Below, in pieces: positions 53,571 through 64,000 of a stretch of DNA of 64,000 nucleotides. The notes under the pieces are model-generated. The model was not told where the DNA came from. It saw nothing but the letters and a program-made list of their open reading frames with translations, and searched no databases. Position 1 is the first letter of the stretch. The number at the start of each line of letters is the position of its first letter. The position numbers and the translations under genes were made by a program. Source of the stretch: Mycolicibacterium sp. MU0053 (GTDB lineage: Bacteria > Actinomycetota > Actinomycetes > Mycobacteriales > Mycobacteriaceae); NCBI RefSeq assembly GCF_963378095.1, contig NZ_OY726397.1, positions 2,356,001-2,420,000 on the forward strand, given 5' to 3'.

Positions 53571-54751
53571 CAGTGCTGGACGGATTGACGGTGGTGCCCG
53601 GCGGTGGACGGCCGGTGATCCCCGACGCGACGGTCACCCTCGACGAGGTCGGTCGGGTGCTGGAGATCGCCGCGAACTCGGCGCCCACCCGCGCGGTGCT
53701 GCTACCCGCGGCGGTCGACCTGCACCTGGACAATCTGGTGCAGCGCCGCCAGCCGCGGGCCACCGTGACGCTGGATCACGAGGCGGTGCTGCCGGTGCTG
53801 GACGCCGAGTGCGCCGCCGCCGGGATCGCGACGGTGTGCATTGCCGTGCGCTGTGAACATTCGCCGCGCAAGGGCATCGAGATCACCGACGCCCCGCGAC
53901 TCGCCGCGGCAATCGAGCGATTGGGTCCGGAACTCGCGTGCGACTGGCGGGTGCACGCTCGGGTCGAACTGACCGACGAGCGCAGCGTCGAAACTCTCGC
54001 GGCCGTGCTCGCGGCGACGTCGCGGGTCGCGCTGATCTCGGTGATCGAAACCTCCGCGGAGCGCAGCCGATTCGGTTCCCTCGAAGCGACCCGGGCGTTC
54101 TATGCCGAGGACTGGGGGATCAGCGAGGCCGAGGTCGAGGCGATGTTCACGGTTGACCCCGCGCGGCTGGCCGGCGTCGGCGCGCGCCGGGCCGAGGTCG
54201 CGGCGCTGGCGCGGGCCCACGGCATCGTGCTCGCCAGCCACGACGACAGGACCCCCGAGCACGTGCAGGAGGCCTTCGATCACGGGGCCCGGGTCGCGGA
54301 GTTCCCGCTGACGATGGACGCCGCCCGGCACGCCCGGCGGTTGGGGATGCACGTGGTGCTCGGTGCCCCGAATGCGGTCCGGGGGCGGTCCACCTCCACC
54401 GGCAACGTGCTGGCGTCGGAGGCCGCCGAGGCCGGGTGCTGCGACGTGCTGTGTTCGGACTACCTGCCCTCGGCCCTGCAGGCGGCGCCGTACGCGCTGG
54501 TGCGCGACACCTCGCTGAGCCTGTCGGCGGCCGTCGACCTGATCTCGACCAACCCGGCGGCGGTACTGGGGTTGCCGGATCCGTCGATTGCGGTGGGCAA
54601 GCCGTTGACGGGGTCGTTGCGGCGGATCCAGGCCGGCCCGAACGGCGACCCGACGGCGGCCGTGCAGGTCGGCATGGCGCTCTGGCGGGACGGCCAATTG
54701 GTGTTCGGCCGGGTCTCCGAGGCGTTTCGGCTCAGCACCACCACCGTCTGA
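53561..54751 (+). CDS. phnM: Alpha-D-ribose 1-methylphosphonate 5-triphosphate diphosphatase PhnM
   Basis: This 396-residue amidohydrolase removes pyrophosphate from the ribose intermediate. The metal motif H-x-D lies at His55-Asp57 (VDLHLDNLV). Other conserved regions are CIAVRCEHSPRKG (cf. the HDH region), LASHDDRTPEHVQEAFDHG with the second His/Asp, and the final SDYLPSALQAAPY. It is last in the phn operon. ATG 53561 overlaps phnL by 10 bases; GTG 53567 is the alternative. No phnN or phnP follows. The operon ends here, 104 bases before the next gene. Confidence 0.92.
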   Translation: MGVTVLDGLTVVPGGGRPVIPDATVTLDEVGRVLEIAANSAPTRAVLLPAAVDLHLDNLVQRRQPRATVTLDHEAVLPVLDAECAAAGIATVCIAVRCEHSPRKGIEITDAPRLAAAIERLGPELACDWRVHARVELTDERSVETLAAVLAATSRVALISVIETSAERSRFGSLEATRAFYAEDWGISEAEVEAMFTVDPARLAGVGARRAEVAALARAHGIVLASHDDRTPEHVQEAFDHGARVAEFPLTMDAARHARRLGMHVVLGAPNAVRGRSTSTGNVLASEAAEAGCCDVLCSDYLPSALQAAPYALVRDTSLSLSAAVDLISTNPAAVLGLPDPSIAVGKPLTGSLRRIQAGPNGDPTAAVQVGMALWRDGQLVFGRVSEAFRLSTTTV

Positions 54752-54855
54752 AGCGCGGCTGCGGAGTACCGGACAATCCCGCCGACCGGATCGACCCGTG
54801 TGCCAGAATGTGCAGGCTGTCGGGGCAATCGGCACGTTGGGCAGGGGAGCGGCGC

Positions 54856-57822
54856 GTGGATCTGAGGCTAACGGCGGTCACCAGGCCGGTCGAACGGCTG
54901 TTGGCGACCGCGCAGAACGGCTTGGAGGTGCTGCGACTCGGTGGCCTCGAGACCGGCACCGTGCCGTCGCCCTATCAGATTGTCGAGAGCGTGCCGATGT
55001 ACAAGCTGCGGCGGTATTTTCCGCCCGACAGCCGAAGCACGGCGCCCACCGGGGAACCGGTGCTGATGGTGCACCCGATGATGATGTCGGCGAACATGTG
55101 GGACGTCACCCGCGAGGACGGGGCGGTGGGGATCCTGCACCACGCTGGGCTGGACCCGTGGGTCATCGACTTCGGCGAGCCCGACAAGGTCGAAGGCGGG
55201 ATGCGGCGCACGCTGGCCGACCATCTGGTGGCGCTGAACGACGCCATCGACACCGTGAAGAAGACCACCGGCCGCGACGTCCACGTCGCCGGCTACTCCC
55301 AGGGCGGGATGTTCTGCTATCAGACGGTGGCCTACCGGCGCTCGAAGGACGTTGCCAGCATCATCGCGTTCGGTTCGCCGGTGGACACCCTGGCGGCGCT
55401 GCCGATGGGCATCCCGCCCAATCTGGGTGTGGTGGCCGCGGATTTCATGGCCGACCACGTGTTCAACCGGCTCGACATCCAGGGCTGGATGGCGCGCACG
55501 GGGTTCCAGATGATGGATCCGCTCAAGACCGCCAAGGCCCGGCTGGACTTTCTGCGTCAACTCCACGACCGCCAGGCGCTGTTGCCGCGCGAACAGCAGC
55601 GCCGGTTCCTCGATTCCGAGGGCTGGATCGCGTGGTCCGGGCCGGCGATCTCCGAGCTGCTCAAGCAGTTCATTGCGCACAACCGGATGATGACCGGCGG
55701 CTTCGCGATCAACGGTCAGTTGGTGACGTTGACCGATATCACCTGTCCGGTACTGGCGTTCGTGGGCGAGGTGGACGACATCGGGCAGCCCGCGTCGGTG
55801 CGTGGCATTCGGCGGGCCGCGCCGAGCGCCGATGTCTACGAAACGATGATCCGCACCGGGCATTTCGGTCTGGTGGTCGGCTCGAAGGCCTCCGAGATCA
55901 CCTGGCCCACCGTCGCGGACTGGGTGCTGTGGCTGGCCGGACAGGGCCCGCGCCCGACGAGCATCGAGCCCATGCAGGATCAGCCCGAGGAGCCCGGCGA
56001 AAGTGGGGTGCCGTTGGCCTCCCGCGTGGTGCACGGGGTGGGCGGCGCCTCCGAGGTGGCGTTGACGCTGGCCCGCGGCGCGGCGGACGCGGTCGGTGCC
56101 GCCGGCAAGTCGATCCGCACGCTGGCCGTGGAGACCGCGCGCACGCTGCCGCGGTTGGCGCGCCTCGGACAGATCAACGACCACACCCGGATCTCGTTGG
56201 GCCGCATCATCTCTGAACAGGCCCGTGGCGCGCCCAACGGCGAGTTCCTGCTGTTCGACGGGCGGGTGCACACCTATGAGGCGGTCGACCGTCGGATCAA
56301 CAATGTGGTGCGCGGCCTGATCGACGTCGGTATCCGGCAGGGCGATCACGTCGGCGTGCTGATGGAGACCCGGCCGAGCGCCCTGGTGGCGATCGCGGCG
56401 CTGTCGCGGCTCGGGGCCGTGGCGGTGCTGATGCCGCCCGACGGCGACCTGGCCGAAGCGGCCCGGCTCGGCGGGGTCTCCGAAATCCTGACCGACCCCT
56501 CCAATCTCGATGCGGCCGGGCAGTTGTCGCTGCAGACGCTGGTACTCGGCGGCGGCGAGTCCCGCCGGCTGCACCTGCCCGACGGCACCGATGTCGTGGA
56601 CATGGAGCAGATCAACCCCGATGTCGTCGAGTTGCCCGGCTGGTACCGACCCAACCCCGGGCTGGCCCGCGATCGCGCCTTCGTCGCGTTCAACACCGTC
56701 GGCGGCCAACTCGTGGCCAAGGAGATCACCAACTTCCGGTGGGCGCTGTCGGCCTTCGGTACCGCATCCACCGCCGCCATCGGGCGCAGCGACACCGTGT
56801 ATTGCCTGACGCCGCTGCATCATCAGTCCGGACTGCTGGTGGCCCTCGGCGGTGCCGTGGTCGGCGGTGCCCGGATCGCGCTGTCGCGCGGACTGCGCCC
56901 GGACACCTTCGTCCAGGAGGTCCGTCAGTACGGCGTCACCGTGGTGTCCTACACGTGGGCGATGCTGTCCGACGTCATCGATGACCCGCGCTTTGCGCTG
57001 CATGGCAACCACCCGGTGCGGGTCTTCATCGGGTCCGGCATGCCCACCGGGCTGTGGCAGCGGGTCTGCGAGGCGTTCGCCCCCGCCAACGTCGTGGAGT
57101 TCTACGCGACGACCGACGGTCAGGCGGTGTTGGCCAACGTCTCCGGCGCCAAGGTGGGCAGCAAGGGGCGTCCGCTGCCCGGCGGCGGCCAGATCGAACT
57201 GGGGGCCTACAGCGCCGAAGAGGACCTGATCCTCGAGGACGAGCGCGGCTTCGTGCAGGTCGCCGGTCCCGACCAGGTGGGTGTCCTGCTGGCCCGGCCA
57301 CGGGGCCCGGTGGACCCGACCGCCTCGGTCAAGCGCGGCGTTTTCGCTCCCGCGGACACCTGGGTGTCCACCGAGGCGTTGTTCCGCCGCGACGAGGACG
57401 GGGACTTCTGGCTGGTCGGAACCCGCAGCAGCGTGATGCACACCGCGCGCGGTGTCGTGTTCGGCGAGCCGGTCACCGACGCCGTCAGCATGATCGGCGC
57501 GGTCGACTTGGCGGTCACCTATGGGGTGACCGTCGGGGACCACGATGTGGCGATCACCGCGCTGACGCTGCGGCCGGGAGCGGCGGTGACGGCGGCCGAT
57601 CTCACCGAGGCGTTGGCGGAGCTGCCGGTGGGCCTGGCGCCGGACATCATTCACGTCGTCGGCGACCTGCCGCTGTCGGCCACCTACCGGCCGATTGTCG
57701 ACGACCTGCGCGCGGCCGGCATCCCGAAGGCCGGTCGGCAGGCGTGGTGCCTGGACCCGCAGACCGGCGGGTTCAAACGACTGACCGCGGCGATGCGCAC
57801 CCAACTCGTCGGACCGCAGTAA
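54856..57822 (+). CDS. Two-domain protein: PhaC-like alpha/beta hydrolase plus acyl-adenylate-type domain (Rv1683-like)
   Basis: This 988-residue protein matches Rv1683 of M. tuberculosis in order and ending. Residues 1-360 form an alpha/beta hydrolase of the PhaC/lipase kind (VHPMMMSANMWDVTREDG, nucleophile elbow VAGYSQGGMFCYQ, and TGHFGLVVGSKA with the catalytic His). The rest is an acyl-CoA-synthetase fold (GRVHTYEAVDRRINNVVRGL, GDHVGVLMETRPSALVAIAALSRLGAVAV). Core ATP-binding motifs are altered: FNTVGGQLVAKE replaces the canonical SGTTGxPK loop, ATTDGQAV replaces YGxTE, and the C-terminal lysine is Arg (SATYRP). The adenylation half may therefore be inactive or changed. Rv1683 is linked to triacylglycerol metabolism. 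GTG 54856 gives the start VDLRLTAVTRP. Confidence 0.88.
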   Translation: MDLRLTAVTRPVERLLATAQNGLEVLRLGGLETGTVPSPYQIVESVPMYKLRRYFPPDSRSTAPTGEPVLMVHPMMMSANMWDVTREDGAVGILHHAGLDPWVIDFGEPDKVEGGMRRTLADHLVALNDAIDTVKKTTGRDVHVAGYSQGGMFCYQTVAYRRSKDVASIIAFGSPVDTLAALPMGIPPNLGVVAADFMADHVFNRLDIQGWMARTGFQMMDPLKTAKARLDFLRQLHDRQALLPREQQRRFLDSEGWIAWSGPAISELLKQFIAHNRMMTGGFAINGQLVTLTDITCPVLAFVGEVDDIGQPASVRGIRRAAPSADVYETMIRTGHFGLVVGSKASEITWPTVADWVLWLAGQGPRPTSIEPMQDQPEEPGESGVPLASRVVHGVGGASEVALTLARGAADAVGAAGKSIRTLAVETARTLPRLARLGQINDHTRISLGRIISEQARGAPNGEFLLFDGRVHTYEAVDRRINNVVRGLIDVGIRQGDHVGVLMETRPSALVAIAALSRLGAVAVLMPPDGDLAEAARLGGVSEILTDPSNLDAAGQLSLQTLVLGGGESRRLHLPDGTDVVDMEQINPDVVELPGWYRPNPGLARDRAFVAFNTVGGQLVAKEITNFRWALSAFGTASTAAIGRSDTVYCLTPLHHQSGLLVALGGAVVGGARIALSRGLRPDTFVQEVRQYGVTVVSYTWAMLSDVIDDPRFALHGNHPVRVFIGSGMPTGLWQRVCEAFAPANVVEFYATTDGQAVLANVSGAKVGSKGRPLPGGGQIELGAYSAEEDLILEDERGFVQVAGPDQVGVLLARPRGPVDPTASVKRGVFAPADTWVSTEALFRRDEDGDFWLVGTRSSVMHTARGVVFGEPVTDAVSMIGAVDLAVTYGVTVGDHDVAITALTLRPGAAVTAADLTEALAELPVGLAPDIIHVVGDLPLSATYRPIVDDLRAAGIPKAGRQAWCLDPQTGGFKRLTAAMRTQLVGPQ

Positions 57823-57886
57823 CAACGACATGCCGGTGGACGACAGCGCTGTTAGGCTCCCGGTGACACTCGTTCGGAGGAATCGC

Positions 57887-58348
57887 ATGACTGGAAACAA
57901 GACCTCCCGGTACCGTCGCGCGGCGGTCATCGGGGTGACCAGCGTGGGGTTGGCCCTCGGTTCGTTGGGGATCGGCACCGCGACCGCCGGCGCCGACGTT
58001 CTCGACGAGCTGGCCCAGCAGTACTCCACGGGCTCCGGTGCGGGTCTGGTCGCGAACTTGTTGCGGGCCTCGCTGGAGTTGCGCGCCCAGGGCTACAACC
58101 CGAAGCCGGGCGACCTCGCGGCGATCCAGGCCGCGATGGACCGCGGTCCCAATCAGGGTCCGCTGGTCGAGGCGTTGAACGGCGCGCTGGCCAACCAACG
58201 CAAGGCGTTGAGTCACGCGACTCCGAAGAAGGGCCAGTCGCCAATCGTGGTGGGGATCGTCCCGAACGACAACTGGGCGAACCCCAACCCGATGGACCGC
58301 AGCGGCGGCAACAGCGGCAACCCCGTCTTCGAGATGCCCGGTCGGTAA
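57887..58348 (+). CDS. Small secreted protein, unknown function
   Basis: This 153-residue exported protein has a signal peptide (SRYRRAAVIGVTSVGLALGS to ATAGADV, cleavage near A-D). The mature part is soluble: VLDELAQQYSTGSG, LVANLLRASLELRAQGYNPKPG, and a Gly/Asn/Pro-rich end (NDNWANPNPMDRSGGNSGNP). It has no membrane anchor and no recognised domain. ATG 57887 has GGAGG 6 bases upstream. It lies between the Rv1683-like gene and the Trm112-like gene, same strand. Confidence 0.78.
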   Translation: MTGNKTSRYRRAAVIGVTSVGLALGSLGIGTATAGADVLDELAQQYSTGSGAGLVANLLRASLELRAQGYNPKPGDLAAIQAAMDRGPNQGPLVEALNGALANQRKALSHATPKKGQSPIVVGIVPNDNWANPNPMDRSGGNSGNPVFEMPGR

Positions 58349-58356
58349 CCGCGTCA

Positions 58357-58560
58357 GTGACCGTCGACGAGAAACTGCTGCAGATCCTGGTGTGCCCGGT
58401 CGATCGCGGCCCGCTGCTGCACGTGGGGAACGAGCTGTACAACCCGCGGTTGCGCCGCGCCTACCGGATCGATGAGGGCATCCCGGTGTTGTTGGCCGAT
58501 GAATCCCGCGAGGTCGATGACGCGGAGCACGCTCGTCTGACGGAGCAGCCGCCGCAGTAG
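58357..58560 (+). CDS. Trm112 family protein (UPF0434/YcaR type)
   Basis: This 67-residue zinc-ribbon-like protein of the Trm112 family reads [21 protein letters not shown] then [26 protein letters not shown]. The second half of the metal ribbon is incomplete (CPVDRG only), as in the bacterial UPF0434 branch. Trm112 in eukaryotes activates methyltransferases; the bacterial members are less well studied. The start is GTG 58357, 8 bases after the secreted protein gene. mpg follows after 11 bases. Confidence 0.88.
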   Translation: MTVDEKLLQILVCPVDRGPLLHVGNELYNPRLRRAYRIDEGIPVLLADESREVDDAEHARLTEQPPQ

Positions 58561-58571
58561 TTTGTCCCTAT

Positions 58572-59180
58572 ATGAGCGTCGACGTGCTGATCACCGATCC
58601 GCAGACCGCGGCGCGCCGCCTGCTCGGCGCGACCCTGTACGGGCGTGATGCGGCGGCATTGATTGTCGAGGTCGAGGCGTACGGCGGGGTTCCCGACGGT
58701 CCGTGGCCGGATCCGGCGGCGCATTCCTTTCGCGGCCCCAACGCCCGCAATCAGGTGATGTTCGGTCCGGCCGGACGGCTCTACACCTACCGCAGTCACG
58801 GCATTCACGTGTGCGCGAACATCGTGTGCGGGCCGCCCGACACCGCTGCCGCGGTGCTGGTGCGGGCGGGTGTGGTCGTCAGCGGACGGGAGGTCGCGCG
58901 CCGACGGCGCGGCGGCGTCGCCGACCGCGCGCTGGGCCGCGGCCCGGGCAACCTGTGCTCGGCGCTGGGAATCCAGCTGTCCGACAACGGCAGCGACGTC
59001 TTCGACCCGACCAGTCCGGTGCGACTGGAGCTGGCCGCCGAGCGGCCGGCGGTCAGCGGACCGCGGGTGGGAGTCAGCAAGGCCGCCGACCGTGCCTGGC
59101 GGTTCTGGCTTGCCGAGTACCCGGAGGTTTCGGCGTATCGGCGCAGCCCGCGGGCTCCGGTCACCGGCCTCGGCGACTGA
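58572..59180 (+). CDS. mpg: DNA-3-methyladenine glycosylase (AAG type)
   Basis: This 202-residue glycosylase of the AAG/MPG family removes alkylated and deaminated purines. It has the [23 protein letters not shown] start, the catalytic Glu region (EVEAYGG), [35 protein letters not shown] (split in the text here), and the C-terminal [22 protein letters not shown]. The family does not share fold with AlkA. ATG 58572 is close to the Trm112 gene. tyrS follows 29 bases later. Confidence 0.95.
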   Translation: MSVDVLITDPQTAARRLLGATLYGRDAAALIVEVEAYGGVPDGPWPDPAAHSFRGPNARNQVMFGPAGRLYTYRSHGIHVCANIVCGPPDTAAAVLVRAGVVVSGREVARRRRGGVADRALGRGPGNLCSALGIQLSDNGSDVFDPTSPVRLELAAERPAVSGPRVGVSKAADRAWRFWLAEYPEVSAYRRSPRAPVTGLGD

Positions 59181-59209
59181 GTGCGCGGCCGGTGCGGGAA
59201 GATCGACGG

Positions 59210-60493
59210 ATGGCCACGATTCTCGACGAGCTGGACTGGCGCGGACTGATCGCGCAGTCGACCGACCGCGACGCCCTGGGACAACAACTGGCGGGGGGCC
59301 CGGTAACGGTCTATTCGGGTTTCGACCCGACCGGGCCGAGCCTGCACGCCGGGCATCTGGTGCCGCTGCTCACGCTGCGCCGATTCCAACAGGCCGGACA
59401 CCGGCCGATCGTGCTGGCCGGCGGCGCCACCGGGATGATCGGCGATCCCCGAGAGGCCGGCGAGCGCACCCTCAACGACGCCGACACGGTGGCCGACTGG
59501 GCGGAGCGCATTCGCGGCCAACTCGAGCGGTTCGTGGAGTTCGACGACACCGCCACCGGTGCCGTCGTGGAGAACAACCTGTCCTGGACGGCCGAACTGT
59601 CGGCCATCGAATTCCTGCGCGACCTGGGCAAGCACTTCTCGGTGAACGTGATGCTGGACCGCGACACGGTGCGCCGCCGACTCGACGGCGAGGGCATCTC
59701 CTACACCGAGTTCAGCTACATGCTGCTGCAGGCCAACGACTACGTGGAGTTGCATCGACGCTATGACTGCGCCCTCCAGGTCGGCGGATCCGACCAGTGG
59801 GGCAACATCATCGCCGGCGTGCGATTGGTCCGCCAGAAGCTGGGTGCGACGGTGCACGCGTTGACGACGCCGCTGGTCACCGACTCCGAGGGCAAGAAGT
59901 TCGGCAAGTCGACCGGCGGCGGGAACCTGTGGCTGGACCCGGACATGACCAGCCCGTACGCGTGGTACCAGTACTTCGTCAACACCGCCGACGCCGATGT
60001 GCTCGCCTATCTGCGGTGGTTCACCTTCCTGACCGCCGAGGAGATCGACGACCTCGAACAAGCCACCACGGAGCGGGCCCATGAGCGCGCCGCGCAGCGC
60101 CGGCTGGCCCAGGAGTTGACCACGCTGGTGCACGGTGCGGCCGCGACGGCCTCGGTGGAGCTGGCCAGTCAGGCACTGTTCGGCAGGGGAGAGCTGTCCG
60201 ATCTCGACGAGCCGACGCTGGCCGCGGCACTGACCGAGGCCGGCAATAACCAAGTGGCCCAGCTCACTCCGGACGGCCCGGATGGGATAGCCGACCTTTT
60301 GGTCGCGACGGGATTGTCGGCGAGCAAGGGTGCGGCCCGGCGCACGATCGCCGAGGGCGGGGTGTCGGTGAACAACATTCGGGTCACATCCGACGAATGG
60401 GTGCCCCAGAGCTCGGACTTTCTGTTCGGTCGTTGGCTCGTGCTGCGGCGCGGCAAGCGCAATGTGGCCGGCGTGCAGAAGGTCGCCGGTTGA
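59210..60493 (+). CDS. tyrS: Tyrosine-tRNA ligase
   Basis: This 427-residue class I synthetase attaches Tyr to tRNA-Tyr. The HIGH-like motif is [10 protein letters not shown], the substrate loop GFDPTGPS, the tyrosine-binding region [28 protein letters not shown], and the KMSKS-like loop KKFGKSTGG. The C-terminal S4 domain ([19 protein letters not shown]) binds tRNA. ATG 59210 gives the mycobacterial start [14 protein letters not shown]. It stands directly before the ribosomal RNA operon, as in M. smegmatis for rrnB. Confidence 0.97.
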   Translation: MATILDELDWRGLIAQSTDRDALGQQLAGGPVTVYSGFDPTGPSLHAGHLVPLLTLRRFQQAGHRPIVLAGGATGMIGDPREAGERTLNDADTVADWAERIRGQLERFVEFDDTATGAVVENNLSWTAELSAIEFLRDLGKHFSVNVMLDRDTVRRRLDGEGISYTEFSYMLLQANDYVELHRRYDCALQVGGSDQWGNIIAGVRLVRQKLGATVHALTTPLVTDSEGKKFGKSTGGGNLWLDPDMTSPYAWYQYFVNTADADVLAYLRWFTFLTAEEIDDLEQATTERAHERAAQRRLAQELTTLVHGAAATASVELASQALFGRGELSDLDEPTLAAALTEAGNNQVAQLTPDGPDGIADLLVATGLSASKGAARRTIAEGGVSVNNIRVTSDEWVPQSSDFLFGRWLVLRRGKRNVAGVQKVAG

Positions 60494-60529
60494 TCTTGAA
60501 GGTCCCAAAACCACCTTCTATCAGGCGAT

Positions 60530-60558
60530 TTGACTCTCTGTTTCCAAACCCGTAACTT
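60530..60558 (+). promoter_or_regulatory. rrn operon promoter
   Basis: A -35 box TTGACT (60530-60535) and a -10 box TAACTT (60553-60558) are separated by exactly 17 bases. The -35 hexamer is the same as in the known P1 of the M. tuberculosis rrn operon. Transcription would start near 60565, giving a leader of about 325 bases before 16S. Confidence 0.8.
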
Positions 60559-60564
60559 ATCTCT

Positions 60565-60888
60565 CGTCGCCGCGACACGGCCCAGCCGGAGAGCGCGACG
60601 GCTTCCCGGGAATTATCTTGGTGAACAAGATGTTCCTACTAGTCCGCACAAGAATCACGCGGCCACTTTGGCCGCGGGCTTTCGGCGCGGCCTTCGGGTA
60701 GCGAATAGCAGTCTGTTGTTTGAGAACTCAATAGTGTGTTTGGTGGTTTTTGTTTGTTGTTGTTTTTTGCCACATTCTGGGGCTTCCCGTGTTTTGGGGT
60801 GTGGTGTTTTTGATGCCAGTTTTTGGTGTCTTTTTGTTAGGTCAGATTTTTCTGATTCGAATTCTGCCTGGCCCTGTGGGGTTGGGGG
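60565..60888 (+). other. rrn leader with antitermination and processing sequences
   Basis: This 324-base untranslated leader has no convincing coding frame. It includes the mycobacterial leader segment GTTGTTTGAGAACTCAATAG (60715-60734), which belongs to the antitermination region; a hairpin CGGCC-ACTTT-GGCCG (60661-60675); and T-rich stretches around 60750-60860. Arms for the RNase III stem that releases 16S are expected in it, pairing with the spacer after 62417; I did not fold them. Confidence 0.6.

Positions 60889-64000
<3,112 letters not shown>

Overview
The window is a continuous stretch of a mycobacterial chromosome, high in GC. Gene order matches the region around Rv1630-Rv1689 of Mycobacterium tuberculosis: rpsA-coaE, DUF402-uvrB-MFS, usp-MBL-uvrA, lysX, infC-rpmI-rplT-tsnR, a class III cyclase, pheST, argCJBDFRGH, an Rv1683-like fusion, mpg, tyrS. 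An rRNA operon directly after tyrS is the rrnB position known from fast growers such as M. smegmatis. The 16S gene has the short helix 18 of rapid growers (around 61320-61375). A fast-growing, environmental Mycobacterium/Mycolicibacterium is the best reading; this rests on remembered gene order and sequence features, not on a search.

Layout. 1-2570: the end of an NmrA-like oxidoreductase, a TetR regulator and a PrsW-type membrane protease. 2571-11111: rpsA with a clear terminator; an AztD-like zinc-chaperone lipoprotein behind a candidate Zur box; coaE fused to a GrpB domain; a Ca/Na-antiporter family protein; a secreted protein; DUF402; uvrB. 11155-17725: MFS exporter, tRNA-Cys, then an accessory patch with a type VII-associated protein carrying an EF-hand loop and a glycine-zipper tail, a small membrane partner, and a DUF1772/HxlR divergent pair with a striking operator. 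A universal stress protein and a metallo-hydrolase follow. 17825-28335: uvrA, a winged-helix protein, lysX, DUF1844, and the infC-rpmI-rplT-tsnR translation operon, whose leader holds an intrinsic terminator and whose infC probably starts at ATC.

28337-34619: a DUF2236/MpaB-like oxygenase, a class III adenylyl cyclase, a wrecked FMN-binding glutamate-synthase-type pseudogene, and pheST. 34686-43112: the arginine biosynthesis operon, with a candidate ArgR box ahead of argC and the repressor gene argR inside the operon. 43129-45788: an alpha/beta hydrolase and an ABC-F ATPase.

45937-54751 is the main accessory system: a compact carbon-phosphorus lyase operon, phnD-C-E-F-G-H-I-J-K-L-M. It encodes phosphonate uptake (PhnDCE), a GntR/HutC repressor (PhnF) and the C-P lyase machinery. 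Most genes overlap by 1-10 bases. PhnL has lost canonical ATPase residues, and no phnN or phnP is present. It sits where M. tuberculosis carries the pks-rich block between argH and Rv1683.

54856-60493: Rv1683-like fusion, a small secreted protein, a Trm112-like protein, mpg, tyrS. 60530-64000: rrn promoter, leader, complete 16S, spacer without tRNA genes, and the start of 23S.
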